The notes under the pieces are model-generated. The model did not search any database. It saw only the letters and a list, made by a program, of their open reading frames with translations, and was not told the origin of the DNA. A DNA stretch of 46,259 nt from an uncultured Eubacterium sp. (lineage in GTDB: Bacteria > Bacillota > Clostridia > Lachnospirales > CAG-274), in assembly GCA_900551755.1 (NCBI GenBank), contig URXK01000012.1, forward strand, positions 1 through 46,259, given 5' to 3'. The first letter of the stretch is position 1, and every line of letters begins with the position of its first letter. Positions 8,086 through 16,218 of this stretch are shown here, piece by piece. Both the position numbers and the translations under genes were made by a program.

Positions 8086-8853
8086 ATGCTTGCACTTATA
8101 GTATTTATATTGCTTGTTGTAATTATATTGCCTGCACTTATTGTTATACCTCAATCTTTTACATCATTAAATTATTTTACATATCCAATTCCTGATTTTG
8201 TAACAAAGTGGTATGACAAGTTTTGGGAAAACAGTGAATGGGTTGTTGGCTTAACAAGAAGTTTAGTTATTGCTATTATTGTAGCTATTGTAGCTACTGT
8301 TCTTGGTACACTTGCAGCAGTAGCTATGCAAAAAATAAATTTTAAGGGCAAAGGTCTTTTTATGGGACTTATGATTTCTCCTATGGTTATTCCTGTTGTT
8401 ATTATAGGTGTTGCTCTTTATTCAACTTTTTCTAAGGTTGGACTTACAAATTCCTTTGTTGGACTTGTTTTTGCTCATACATTGCTTGCTATGCCTATGG
8501 TATTTATAACAATGAGTTCTGGCCTTGGTGGCGTAAACTCTAACCTTGAGCTTGCAGCAATGGGTATGGGAAGTACCCCAATAGGTGCGTTTTTTAAGGT
8601 GGTTTTACCTACAGTTAAGCCATCATTAATTTCATCAATACTTTTCTCATTTGTTTCTAGTCTTGATGAAGTAGCTGCATCATTATTTATTGCAGGTGCA
8701 GACACAAAGACTTTACCTTTAATTATGTGGGAAAGACTTAATACATATATGGACCCAACTATTGCTGTTGCTGCAACATATTTAATTATACTTACATTGG
8801 GTACATACATTGTCAAGGAAGTAATTGATGCAAGAACAAAGAAAATTTCTTAA
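8086..8853 (+). CDS. potC: PotC-like ABC transporter permease
   Basis: A 255-residue permease with about six transmembrane segments. Its EAA loop LAAMGMGSTPIGAFFKVVLP (about residues 156-175) docks with the ATPase. AGGAGGTG precedes the ATG. It completes the importer made by the three genes upstream. The deaminase gene follows after 31 bases, suggesting that the imported compound is the deaminase substrate. Confidence 0.87.
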   Translation: MLALIVFILLVVIILPALIVIPQSFTSLNYFTYPIPDFVTKWYDKFWENSEWVVGLTRSLVIAIIVAIVATVLGTLAAVAMQKINFKGKGLFMGLMISPMVIPVVIIGVALYSTFSKVGLTNSFVGLVFAHTLLAMPMVFITMSSGLGGVNSNLELAAMGMGSTPIGAFFKVVLPTVKPSLISSILFSFVSSLDEVAASLFIAGADTKTLPLIMWERLNTYMDPTIAVAATYLIILTLGTYIVKEVIDARTKKIS

Positions 8854-8884
8854 TTAAAAATCTTAGTAAGTAAGGTGATATATA

Positions 8885-10156
8885 GTGAATAATATTAAAG
8901 TATATAAAAATGCAAAATTAAGACATAAGTCAGAGCTTTATGATATAGTTATTGAGGACGGAAAGTATAAGGAAATTGCTCCAAACTGTGGTGATAAGTA
9001 CAAAGATTGTGATATTAAAGATTTGGAGGGCAAACTTGTTTGTGAACCTTATGTAGAGTCACATATTCATTTGGATTATGTTTATACTGCTGATGTTCCT
9101 AAGGAGGCTACATTATCTGGTACTCTTTTTGAGGCTATTAACAAATGGTCTGAGTCTAAGGAGGCTATATCTGGTGATGAAATAAAGGAAAGGGCTTTAA
9201 AGGCTGTAATGTCACAGGTTAGAAATGGTGTGCAGTACATTAGAACTCACGTAGATGTTACTGACCCTAAGCTTACTGCATTTAAGACTATGCTTGAATT
9301 TAAGGAAAGTCTTAAGGATATTGTAGATATTCAGCTTATAGCTTTTCCTCAAGAGGGTATATATGCTTATAAGGGTGGCGAACAGCTTGTTGAAGAAGCT
9401 GTAAAAATGGGTGCTGATGTAGTCGGTGGTATTCCTCATTTTGAATTTACTAGAGAAGATGGTATAAAATCAGTTAAAAAGGCTTTTGAGATTGCAAACA
9501 AATATGATAAACTTGTAGATATTCATTGTGATGAAACTGATGATGACCAGTCAAGATTTATTGAAATGCTTGCTTCAGAGGCATATTTTACTGGAATAGG
9601 AAATAAGGCTACTGCAAGCCATACTTGTGCAATGAGTTCATATAGCAATGCTTATGCCTACAAACTTATGACTAAGTTGGCTAAGTCAGGTATCAACTGC
9701 ATTTCTTGCCCAACTGAAAATACATATCTTCAAGGCAGATATGATGCTTATCCTAAAAGACGAGGTCTTACAAGAATAGATGAGCTTACAGCAGCAGGTG
9801 TCAATGTAAGTTTAGGTCAGGACTCTATATCTGACCCTTGGTATCCTTTAGGTAATGGTAATTTAATGAATCAGCTTGATTTTGCTTTACATATTGGTCA
9901 TTTAATGAATACAGAGCAAATCAATAACGCCTTAGACTATATTACTGTAAATGGTGCTAAAACTCTTAATATTTATGACGACTATGTTATGAAAGTTGGT
10001 AACAAGGCATCATTTATAGTTCTTAATTCAAATAGTGAATATGAGGCAATAAGAGAAAGAGCTGGTGTTATTTTAAGCGTAAGAAATGGCGAAGTTATTA
10101 TGGAAAAACAACCTGAAAAAGTTGTTGTTGACAAAATAGCTGAAAAGTATTTATAA
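8885..10156 (+). CDS. codA: CodA-family deaminase, possible creatinine deaminase
   Basis: A 423-residue amidohydrolase of the cytosine deaminase (CodA) family, cytoplasmic and metal-dependent. It starts at GTG with AAGGTGA upstream. Metal and catalytic residues H60, H62, H214, E217, H246 and D313 match E. coli CodA H61, H63, H214, E217, H246 and D313. Family blocks FPQEGI, GGIPHFEFTRE, DIHCDE-x-DDDQSRF and DPWYPLGNGN are intact. Residue 314 is Ser (GQDSISDPW), whereas E. coli CodA has Asp there; that position is known to govern ring specificity. Bacterial creatinine deaminases belong to or overlap this family, making creatinine -> N-methylhydantoin + NH3. With an importer upstream and creatininase divergent, creatinine is my preferred substrate; cytosine, isocytosine or isoguanine remain possible. 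It is the last gene of the operon, followed by a terminator. Confidence 0.8.
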   Translation: MNNIKVYKNAKLRHKSELYDIVIEDGKYKEIAPNCGDKYKDCDIKDLEGKLVCEPYVESHIHLDYVYTADVPKEATLSGTLFEAINKWSESKEAISGDEIKERALKAVMSQVRNGVQYIRTHVDVTDPKLTAFKTMLEFKESLKDIVDIQLIAFPQEGIYAYKGGEQLVEEAVKMGADVVGGIPHFEFTREDGIKSVKKAFEIANKYDKLVDIHCDETDDDQSRFIEMLASEAYFTGIGNKATASHTCAMSSYSNAYAYKLMTKLAKSGINCISCPTENTYLQGRYDAYPKRRGLTRIDELTAAGVNVSLGQDSISDPWYPLGNGNLMNQLDFALHIGHLMNTEQINNALDYITVNGAKTLNIYDDYVMKVGNKASFIVLNSNSEYEAIRERAGVILSVRNGEVIMEKQPEKVVVDKIAEKYL

Positions 10157-10194
10157 TAGAGTAAGATACATTGATGTGTTTGATGTGATTACTC

Positions 10195-10227
10195 AAGGAG
10201 GAGCAGATAATCTGCTTCTCCTTTTTT
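10195..10227 (+). terminator. terminator of the transporter-deaminase operon
   Basis: A 13-bp stem with one G-T wobble pairs 10195-10207 (AAGGAGGAGCAGA) with 10211-10223 (TCTGCTTCTCCTT). The loop is TAA and a T-run continues to 10227. It separates the operon from the regulator gene. Confidence 0.88.
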
Positions 10228-10250
10228 TATTTTAAGGTGGTATAAAAATT

Positions 10251-11459
10251 ATGTCAGCAACTATAAGAAACTTACTTAAACTTGAAATATTTAAAAATGT
10301 TATAACACTAGTTTCTAAAGATTGTGATTTAGATAAGGCTGTAACTTGGCCTTATATTAAGCAAATGAAAGAGCTTGCACCTTGGATAAATGGTGGAGAA
10401 ATAGTGTTTGTAATGGGAAACAATGGTGATGATACTGTTGATAGACAGATAAGTATTTTAAAAGAAGGACAGGAACACGGTGTGTCAGCTTTTGTTTTCT
10501 TATATGGCAGTCAGTATATTGATGATATAGATAGTGAAGTAATTGAATATGCCAATAAAATTAAAATGCCTCTTTTTAAAATACATTATAATGTAAAATT
10601 AATTGATATAGTTAAGGAAATATCAAATGCTATTTTGCAGGCTGACAATATGGAAAAGCTGATTTTTAATTTTATGAATGATTTGCTTAATAAAAATTTT
10701 GTTAGTGAGGAGCATATAATAAAGCAAGGCTATGAGTGTGGCATAATAATTGATGATAATTGCTGTGCAATGGTGTTAAATACAAATTTTAATTATGAAA
10801 ATGCCAACTATGATAAAATATTGACCTATAGAAACACAATGAATTATGTTCTTAAAAGGATTGAACAGATTGGTAATCAGTTGGGCTTTAAAATAATTTC
10901 TTACTTTAGAATGGATAAGGCTGTTTGTTTAATTTTTGTTGAAAATAATAGGGATATAGAAAAAATATCTAAGGAAATTAATGAATTTTTAGACTACTTT
11001 TTTGAATATAATGAACTGGCTGTTTTTGTTGGCTATAGTAATATTCATAAAGGTGTTAAGGGTTGCTTGAAGGCTGTTGATGAAGGTGAAAAGGCTGTTA
11101 AATTTGCTGAAAAGTCAGATAGCTATAAAATTAGCTGTAATTATTCAGATATGGGCTTTTTAGGACTTGTTGTTAATTATAATACAAAAGAGGAGCTTAT
11201 GTCTTATTGTAGAGATACTTTGGGAGTTTTAATTGATTCAGATAAAGAGAATAATACTGAATATATGCTGACTGTTAAGGTGTTTTTGGAAAATAACAAT
11301 AATATTATTGCGTCGGCTAATAAACTTTTTATACATAGAAATACTTTAATTAATAGAATTAATCACATAGAACAATTGACTGGTAGAAGTTTGAAAGATG
11401 CAGATGTTAAAATGGAGTATCTTTGTGTTTTTAAGTTGCTTGAGTTTATGAGTGATTAG
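10251..11459 (+). CDS. PucR-family transcriptional regulator
   Basis: A 402-residue regulator with the two PucR landmarks. The first ~130 residues form the PucR N-terminal ligand-sensing domain (TWPYIKQ and WINGGEIVFVMG segments). The C-terminal ~65 residues form the PucR-type helix-turn-helix (IASANKLFIHRNTLINRINHIEQ, then LEFM near the end). The middle is a GGDEF-like CdaR-type linker region. Family members sense purine-breakdown or related nitrogen metabolites and control neighbouring operons. The ribosome binding site AAGGTGG precedes the ATG. It lies just downstream of the deaminase terminator, so it probably controls the divergent creatininase and importer/deaminase operons. The ligand is unknown. 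Confidence 0.82.
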   Translation: MSATIRNLLKLEIFKNVITLVSKDCDLDKAVTWPYIKQMKELAPWINGGEIVFVMGNNGDDTVDRQISILKEGQEHGVSAFVFLYGSQYIDDIDSEVIEYANKIKMPLFKIHYNVKLIDIVKEISNAILQADNMEKLIFNFMNDLLNKNFVSEEHIIKQGYECGIIIDDNCCAMVLNTNFNYENANYDKILTYRNTMNYVLKRIEQIGNQLGFKIISYFRMDKAVCLIFVENNRDIEKISKEINEFLDYFFEYNELAVFVGYSNIHKGVKGCLKAVDEGEKAVKFAEKSDSYKISCNYSDMGFLGLVVNYNTKEELMSYCRDTLGVLIDSDKENNTEYMLTVKVFLENNNNIIASANKLFIHRNTLINRINHIEQLTGRSLKDADVKMEYLCVFKLLEFMSD

Positions 11460-11847
11460 AGTTTTGATGGTAGATTAATTCTTGTAATTATTTACTATAA
11501 AATGTATTACTATGTAATATACTCATTTAATTTTATACTGTAAATGTATTTTTTGATGGTTTTAATACATCGAAGAATATATATATATAACATAAAATAT
11601 AATGTAGTTTCTTTGTAAATGTTGACAAAGTGGTGGGATAATGGTATGATTAATTAAATATTATTTATTGTTGAGGTTTGTATTATAAGTATAGTGTTAT
11701 CTTGGGGGATAGGATAATTATCTATCGTAGGGTATATTTTATTTTAAATTGGTAATAATTTGTGATTTTTGCTAAATTTGTTCATATATTTTATGTTTGA
11801 ATAGAAACTTTAAGAAAATGTTATAATGATTAGTAAGAGGGAGTAGT
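11460..11847. other. non-coding region and long leader before the polysaccharide cluster
   Basis: It holds the promoter at 11622-11650 and then about 190 transcribed, untranslated bases before the first glycosyltransferase. Within the leader GATAG...CTATC (11711-11729) encloses an AT palindrome next to a G-run, a plausible hairpin. A second TATAAT lies near 11821, but its best -35 is 19 bp away. No strong terminator was seen after the PucR gene; weak inverted repeats are present near 11500-11575. Confidence 0.5.
11622..11650 (+). promoter_or_regulatory. promoter of the polysaccharide cluster
   Basis: TTGACA at 11622-11627 and TATGAT at 11645-11650 are separated by exactly 17 bp. This is the best promoter match in front of the 11-gene unidirectional cluster. 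Confidence 0.75.
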
Positions 11848-12753
11848 ATGGTTGATTTAACAGTTATTATTCTTACAAAAAATGAAGAAAAAAATTTAAG
11901 GAAGTGCGTAGAATCTTTTAGAGGTATTGCTAAGAGATTTGTAATAGTTGATAGTTTTAGTACAGATACGACAGAAGAGTTGTGCAAACAATTAAATAGA
12001 GAACTTCAAAAAATAGGAAGTTCTCTTGATTTTTATCAAAATAAGTGGGTTGATTATGCCACTCAGCTTAATTGGGGACTTACACAGACTAATATTACAA
12101 CGGAGTGGTCAATGAGAATGGACGCAGACGAGGAATTAATGGAAAATTTGGCTCAAGAAATTGATGAAAAACTTGCTAATATTGATTCTTCGATTAATGG
12201 TGTTGTTCTTCGTCGTCGAGTTTACTTTATGGGAAAATGGATTAAGCACGGTGGAAGATACCCTGAGTTGCTTTTGAGAATATTCCGTACAGGCAAAGCC
12301 ATCTGTGAACAGAAAATTATGGATGAACATATGATTTTATCTAATGGAAGAACAGTAGAATTTAAATATGATTTAATAGATAATAATCAAAAAGATTTAG
12401 AGTGGTGGACTGCAAAACATAACTGGTATAGCAATCGAGAGGTACTTGACCATCAGATAACTTTAGAAAAACAGACAGGAAGTTCGCTTGAAACAGGGGG
12501 CGAGTCTACAAATCAAGCAAAAATGAAACGAGCTGTTAAAAATAATGGTTATTATAGATTGCCAAAGTTTTTGAGAGCTCATTTATATTTTATTTATAGA
12601 TATTACATAAGGCTTGGGTTTTTAGATGGTACAGAAGGAAAAATATTTCACTTTCTTCAGGCGTATTGGTATAGATTTTTGGTTGATGCCAAAATGTATC
12701 AGTGTGAAAAAGATGGTATAAAAATGAAATCGCAAGGGGATTTAAAGGCGTAA
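11848..12753 (+). CDS. glycosyltransferase family 2 (WaaE/KdtX-like)
   Basis: A 301-residue GT-A-fold glycosyltransferase. The N-terminal strand VIILTKNEEKNL (6-17) is the nucleotide-binding start of family 2, VDSFSTD (34-40) is the typical second strand, and the D92-A-D94 motif in RMDADEE binds the metal and sugar nucleotide. The size and the YPELLLRIFR segment resemble WaaE/KdtX-type enzymes acting on surface glycans. It is probably membrane-associated on the cytoplasmic side. It is the first gene of the polysaccharide cluster, with a GAGGGAG ribosome binding site. Arginine codons CGT and CGA are frequent here, unlike the AGA-dominated flanking genes. Donor and acceptor are unknown. Confidence 0.82.
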   Translation: MVDLTVIILTKNEEKNLRKCVESFRGIAKRFVIVDSFSTDTTEELCKQLNRELQKIGSSLDFYQNKWVDYATQLNWGLTQTNITTEWSMRMDADEELMENLAQEIDEKLANIDSSINGVVLRRRVYFMGKWIKHGGRYPELLLRIFRTGKAICEQKIMDEHMILSNGRTVEFKYDLIDNNQKDLEWWTAKHNWYSNREVLDHQITLEKQTGSSLETGGESTNQAKMKRAVKNNGYYRLPKFLRAHLYFIYRYYIRLGFLDGTEGKIFHFLQAYWYRFLVDAKMYQCEKDGIKMKSQGDLKA

Positions 12754-12769
12754 GGAGATAATTGATATT

Positions 12770-13870
12770 ATGAAAAAAATTGGAATATTGACTTATCATA
12801 GGGTGTTTAATTTTGGCTCTTTGCTACAAACATATGCATTACAGAATTATTTAGAAAGAAAGAACTGTGATGTGGAAGTAATAGATTATTATCCATCAAG
12901 ACTTAGGAAGAAAGAATTACTATTTCATATAAATCCGAAGTGGCGTAGACCTATTTTTAAATTAATAGTGCATCTAATTCCTGCAGTAGCAACTAGACTT
13001 TTGGGTTATCATATGATGAATACATTTTTAAATAAGTATATTAAGTTGACATCGCAACAGTATGAAACAATAGATGATTTAATAAAAAATATACCAAAAG
13101 AAGATATATATTTGAATGGTTCAGATCAAATTTGGAATGTTGAAACTGCAAATGGTGAAGTTGATAGAGTGTTATTTATGGATTTTCTTGATAATGATAG
13201 TATTAGAGCTGCTTATGCGGGGAGCTTTGGTAAAGATGATTTTTCGGATGAAAGTTTAAAAGAAATTAAGAAGTATTTAGATAAGTATTCAGCAATTTCA
13301 GTACGAGAAAAGAGTGGAGTTTCTATTTTAGAAAAAATCGGAATCAAAGAGAGTCGTTGGGTTTTAGATCCTACTTTTCTTTTGAGAACTACGGATTGGG
13401 ATAAAATTGCTGGTAAAATAAATTTACCTAATAAATATCTTTTGGTGTACAATTTGAATAGAAATCCGCGAATTTCCCAAATAGCAATGAAAATTGCTAC
13501 TAGGAAGAACTTGAAAATTGTTAATATGGCTCAATCGCTTACATTTGTAAAAGGTGCCAAAAATATTCTTTATCCGACACCTAATACATTTATTACAATG
13601 TTTAAGAATGCAGAATATGTTGTTACAGATTCTTTTCATGGGACTGCATTTTCAATTAATTTTGAAAAACAATTTGTTTGTATTCCAGCACCACGATTTA
13701 ATGCTCGTCTTGAAAGCATTTTGGAATTAATAAATGAATCTGATAGACTTTTATTAACTGATGATATTTCTATTGTAGATCGTGAGATTAATTACAATAT
13801 TGTAAGTTCTATCATTGAAGAAGAAAGAAAAATTGCAGATAAATTTATTGACAAAATAGTTGGCTTATAG
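12770..13870 (+). CDS. polysaccharide pyruvyl transferase family protein (copy 1)
   Basis: A 366-residue protein of the polysaccharide pyruvyl transferase family, which transfers pyruvate from phosphoenolpyruvate to sugars as a ketal. Visible landmarks are the N-terminal FNFGSLLQTYALQNYL (13-28), GSDQIWN (117-123), LDPTFLL (199-205) and TDSFHGTAFS (286-295). No membrane segments are apparent, so it probably works at the cytoplasmic membrane face. It is followed after 10 bases by an F420-dehydrogenase-beta-like gene; the same pairing recurs at the end of the cluster in reverse order. The modified sugar is unknown, and some family members may act on other acceptors. Confidence 0.85.
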   Translation: MKKIGILTYHRVFNFGSLLQTYALQNYLERKNCDVEVIDYYPSRLRKKELLFHINPKWRRPIFKLIVHLIPAVATRLLGYHMMNTFLNKYIKLTSQQYETIDDLIKNIPKEDIYLNGSDQIWNVETANGEVDRVLFMDFLDNDSIRAAYAGSFGKDDFSDESLKEIKKYLDKYSAISVREKSGVSILEKIGIKESRWVLDPTFLLRTTDWDKIAGKINLPNKYLLVYNLNRNPRISQIAMKIATRKNLKIVNMAQSLTFVKGAKNILYPTPNTFITMFKNAEYVVTDSFHGTAFSINFEKQFVCIPAPRFNARLESILELINESDRLLLTDDISIVDREINYNIVSSIIEEERKIADKFIDKIVGL

Positions 13871-13880
13871 GGGATAAAAA

Positions 13881-14903
13881 ATGGCTAAAGTATATGCGTA
13901 TCAAAATAACTTGGCATCGAGAATGAATAGTGCATCAGGTGGGGCATTTAGTGCATTGATAAACTCTTGGATTGCTTATAACAATAAGGTAGGTATAGAG
14001 GACAGTAGACTTGCTATTTATGGTGCTGCATATGATGATAATTTTCAAGTTCATCATATGCGTTGTGATACTACAAATTGGGATAGTCTTAAAGGCTCAA
14101 AATATACTGTAAGTAATTTTGCTGGAGTATTTGAGTTAATTGATAAAGATGTCCATGAAGGTCATAATATATTGTTTTCAGGAACGCCATGTCAAGTCGC
14201 ATCTTTAAAAAAATATATTGAAAGAAAAAACTGGAATCGTGATAGTTTTTTTTTAGTAGATATTGTATGTCATGGAACACCAGAAGGAAAAATTTGGATT
14301 GATTATAAAAAATATATTGAAAGAATTTATGGCGGAAGTCTTATAAAGTATAATTTTCGATATAAGAATACTCATTCAATTGAGCCAATAGTATATGCAG
14401 AGTTTTCAAATGGAAAAATTGTAAAAGATACAAAGGAGCTTCGTTCTTATTTAGATTTATATTTTACATATTTACCATTGAGAAATTGTTGTTATAACTG
14501 TCAATTTTCAAATATGAATCGTGTTTCAGATATAACTATCGGTGACTTTTGGGGAGCTGATATAATTTTTAAGAAAATAAATACTTATAAGGGAATTTCG
14601 CAAATCATTGTAAATACAGATTATGGCAATGAAATATTTATTGGATTAAGTAGCTATGAAAAAGAAACTTTAATGGAGTGTAATTCAAATGAATTCCTTA
14701 AATACCAACATAACCTAGTATCTCCAACACCAATGCCTTTAAATGTTGAAGAATTTAGAAAATATTATGATGAAAATGGATATGAAGTTTGTATTCATAA
14801 ATATGTTGGTGAGGGAAAGAGATATGCAATAATATTTGCACTTAAGCGTTTTGTGTCTTATTTAGGAATAAAGCAGTATATAAAGCGTATTATTAGAAGT
14901 TAG
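13881..14903 (+). CDS. FrhB-like protein lacking the ferredoxin domain (copy 1)
   Basis: A 340-residue protein of the coenzyme F420 hydrogenase/dehydrogenase beta-subunit family. It shows MNSASGGAFSALI (about 16-28), FSGTPCQVASLKKY, DIVCHGTP and a C-terminal cysteine block CCYNCQF...SDITIGDFWG. The usual N-terminal ferredoxin cysteines are absent, unlike copy 2 at 22448. The family uses flavin and iron-sulfur clusters; its role in polysaccharide clusters is not established, and F420 itself is not expected in Clostridia. It lies between a pyruvyl transferase and a glycosyltransferase. A redox step on a sugar or on pyruvyl decoration is a guess. Confidence 0.78.
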   Translation: MAKVYAYQNNLASRMNSASGGAFSALINSWIAYNNKVGIEDSRLAIYGAAYDDNFQVHHMRCDTTNWDSLKGSKYTVSNFAGVFELIDKDVHEGHNILFSGTPCQVASLKKYIERKNWNRDSFFLVDIVCHGTPEGKIWIDYKKYIERIYGGSLIKYNFRYKNTHSIEPIVYAEFSNGKIVKDTKELRSYLDLYFTYLPLRNCCYNCQFSNMNRVSDITIGDFWGADIIFKKINTYKGISQIIVNTDYGNEIFIGLSSYEKETLMECNSNEFLKYQHNLVSPTPMPLNVEEFRKYYDENGYEVCIHKYVGEGKRYAIIFALKRFVSYLGIKQYIKRIIRS

Positions 14904-14928
14904 TATTTAATTTAAAAGGATGGAATAG

Positions 14929-16218
14929 ATGAAAGTTTTAGTTGTTCACCCAGGAAAACAGCATGTTTTTAGATTAGCAAAGGCTGTTGAAGATGCAGGA
15001 ATGTTAGAAGGATTTTTGACAACTTCGTATGCAAAACCAGGTTCTTTGACTACAACACTTGTATCTGTGTTATCAGGAAAGACAAAGTTGAAGGCTATGA
15101 ATCGTAAAACTAGCGAATTGGATGATAATAAGGTTATCCAGTTTTGTGAGTTTAGAAGTTTAATTTGTACATATTTTAGAGGCTATTTACCTAAAGGTAA
15201 AATATTTAAACCTTGTGTACCGTTATTTAAGGAATTGTATCCTCGTTTTAATGATTATATAAATGATTGTTTTGGTAAAAAAGTAGCAAAGTATGCTATA
15301 AAACATAATGTTGATGTTGTTATTTCTTTCGATAATAATTCAATGGTTTTATTTGAAACATTGAAAAAAAAAGCACCGACTATCAAACGAGTTTTAGATG
15401 TGTCAATTGCAAGTAGGATTTATCTAAAAACAGTATACGAGAAAGATTTGGCAGAATTTGGTGAAAGTGGTTTGAGATATGAGCAAAGAAAACTGTGGGA
15501 CGCAAAGTATATGCAACGAATTGAACGAGAAATTGCATCAACAGATTATTTTCTTGCAGGTTCAAATTTTGTAAAAAATAGTTTAGTTTATTCTGGTGTA
15601 CCTGATGCAAAGATTAGTGTAGTTCACTATGGTGTTAATATTAAACAGTTTAAAAATAATGAATGTATTAATAAGAGTGATGTAGGACTTAGATTAATTT
15701 ATGTTGGAGGAACTATTTATAGGAAGGGTGTTCATCATTTGTTAAAAGTTGTTAAAGAACTTGAAACTTATAATGTGAGCTTAGTCCTTGCCGGAGAAGT
15801 AAATCGTAACTCAGAGCTTTATTTACAATATAAAGATTGTAAAAATATAGAGTTCAAGGGTTATTTGCTGCCTAATCAACTTGCAGAAGAATATAACAAA
15901 GCAGATGCTTTTATTTTGACATCTTTGGCCGAAGGTATGGCAATGGTAGGTTTGGAAGCTATGAGTAGTGGACTTCCTGTAATTTGTAGTAAAAATACGG
16001 GATTAACTGATGTTGTAGTAAATAGAGAAAGTGGATTTATATTTGATACAGGTGATATTGAGGGTCTAAAAAAACTTTTGATTGGTTTAACTAAAGATAA
16101 ATCTTGTTTAAAAAATATGGGGGAGAATGCAAGAAAAATAGCTACTAAATATACATGGGACTATTATTCAGATAATATTAAGTCCTTTTTGGAGAGGTTA
16201 GAAAATGAAAAAGCTTAG
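14929..16218 (+). CDS. glycosyltransferase family 4
   Basis: A 429-residue GT-B-fold glycosyltransferase. The C-terminal half has the family-4 donor-binding pattern: LIYVGGTIYRKGVHHLL (about 255-271), then AFILTSLAEGMAMVGLEAMSSGLPVI with the E-x7-E-type motif that binds the nucleotide sugar. The N-terminal acceptor domain starts VLVVHPGKQHVF. A ribosome binding site (AAAGGATGG) lies before the ATG. Its stop overlaps the next gene by 14 bases, indicating coupled translation. Donor and acceptor are unknown. Confidence 0.85.
   Translation: MKVLVVHPGKQHVFRLAKAVEDAGMLEGFLTTSYAKPGSLTTTLVSVLSGKTKLKAMNRKTSELDDNKVIQFCEFRSLICTYFRGYLPKGKIFKPCVPLFKELYPRFNDYINDCFGKKVAKYAIKHNVDVVISFDNNSMVLFETLKKKAPTIKRVLDVSIASRIYLKTVYEKDLAEFGESGLRYEQRKLWDAKYMQRIEREIASTDYFLAGSNFVKNSLVYSGVPDAKISVVHYGVNIKQFKNNECINKSDVGLRLIYVGGTIYRKGVHHLLKVVKELETYNVSLVLAGEVNRNSELYLQYKDCKNIEFKGYLLPNQLAEEYNKADAFILTSLAEGMAMVGLEAMSSGLPVICSKNTGLTDVVVNRESGFIFDTGDIEGLKKLLIGLTKDKSCLKNMGENARKIATKYTWDYYSDNIKSFLERLENEKA

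Noticed and set aside
8475..8816. 113-codon open frame on the minus strand
   Set aside because: It is an antisense shadow of the potC permease gene, with hydrophobic-complement composition and no ribosome binding site.
4964..8853. Simple polyamine (spermidine/putrescine) importer
   Set aside because: The PotABCD family match is real, but ligands vary in the family and the operon ends with a deaminase facing a creatininase, so a polyamine assignment was not adopted.
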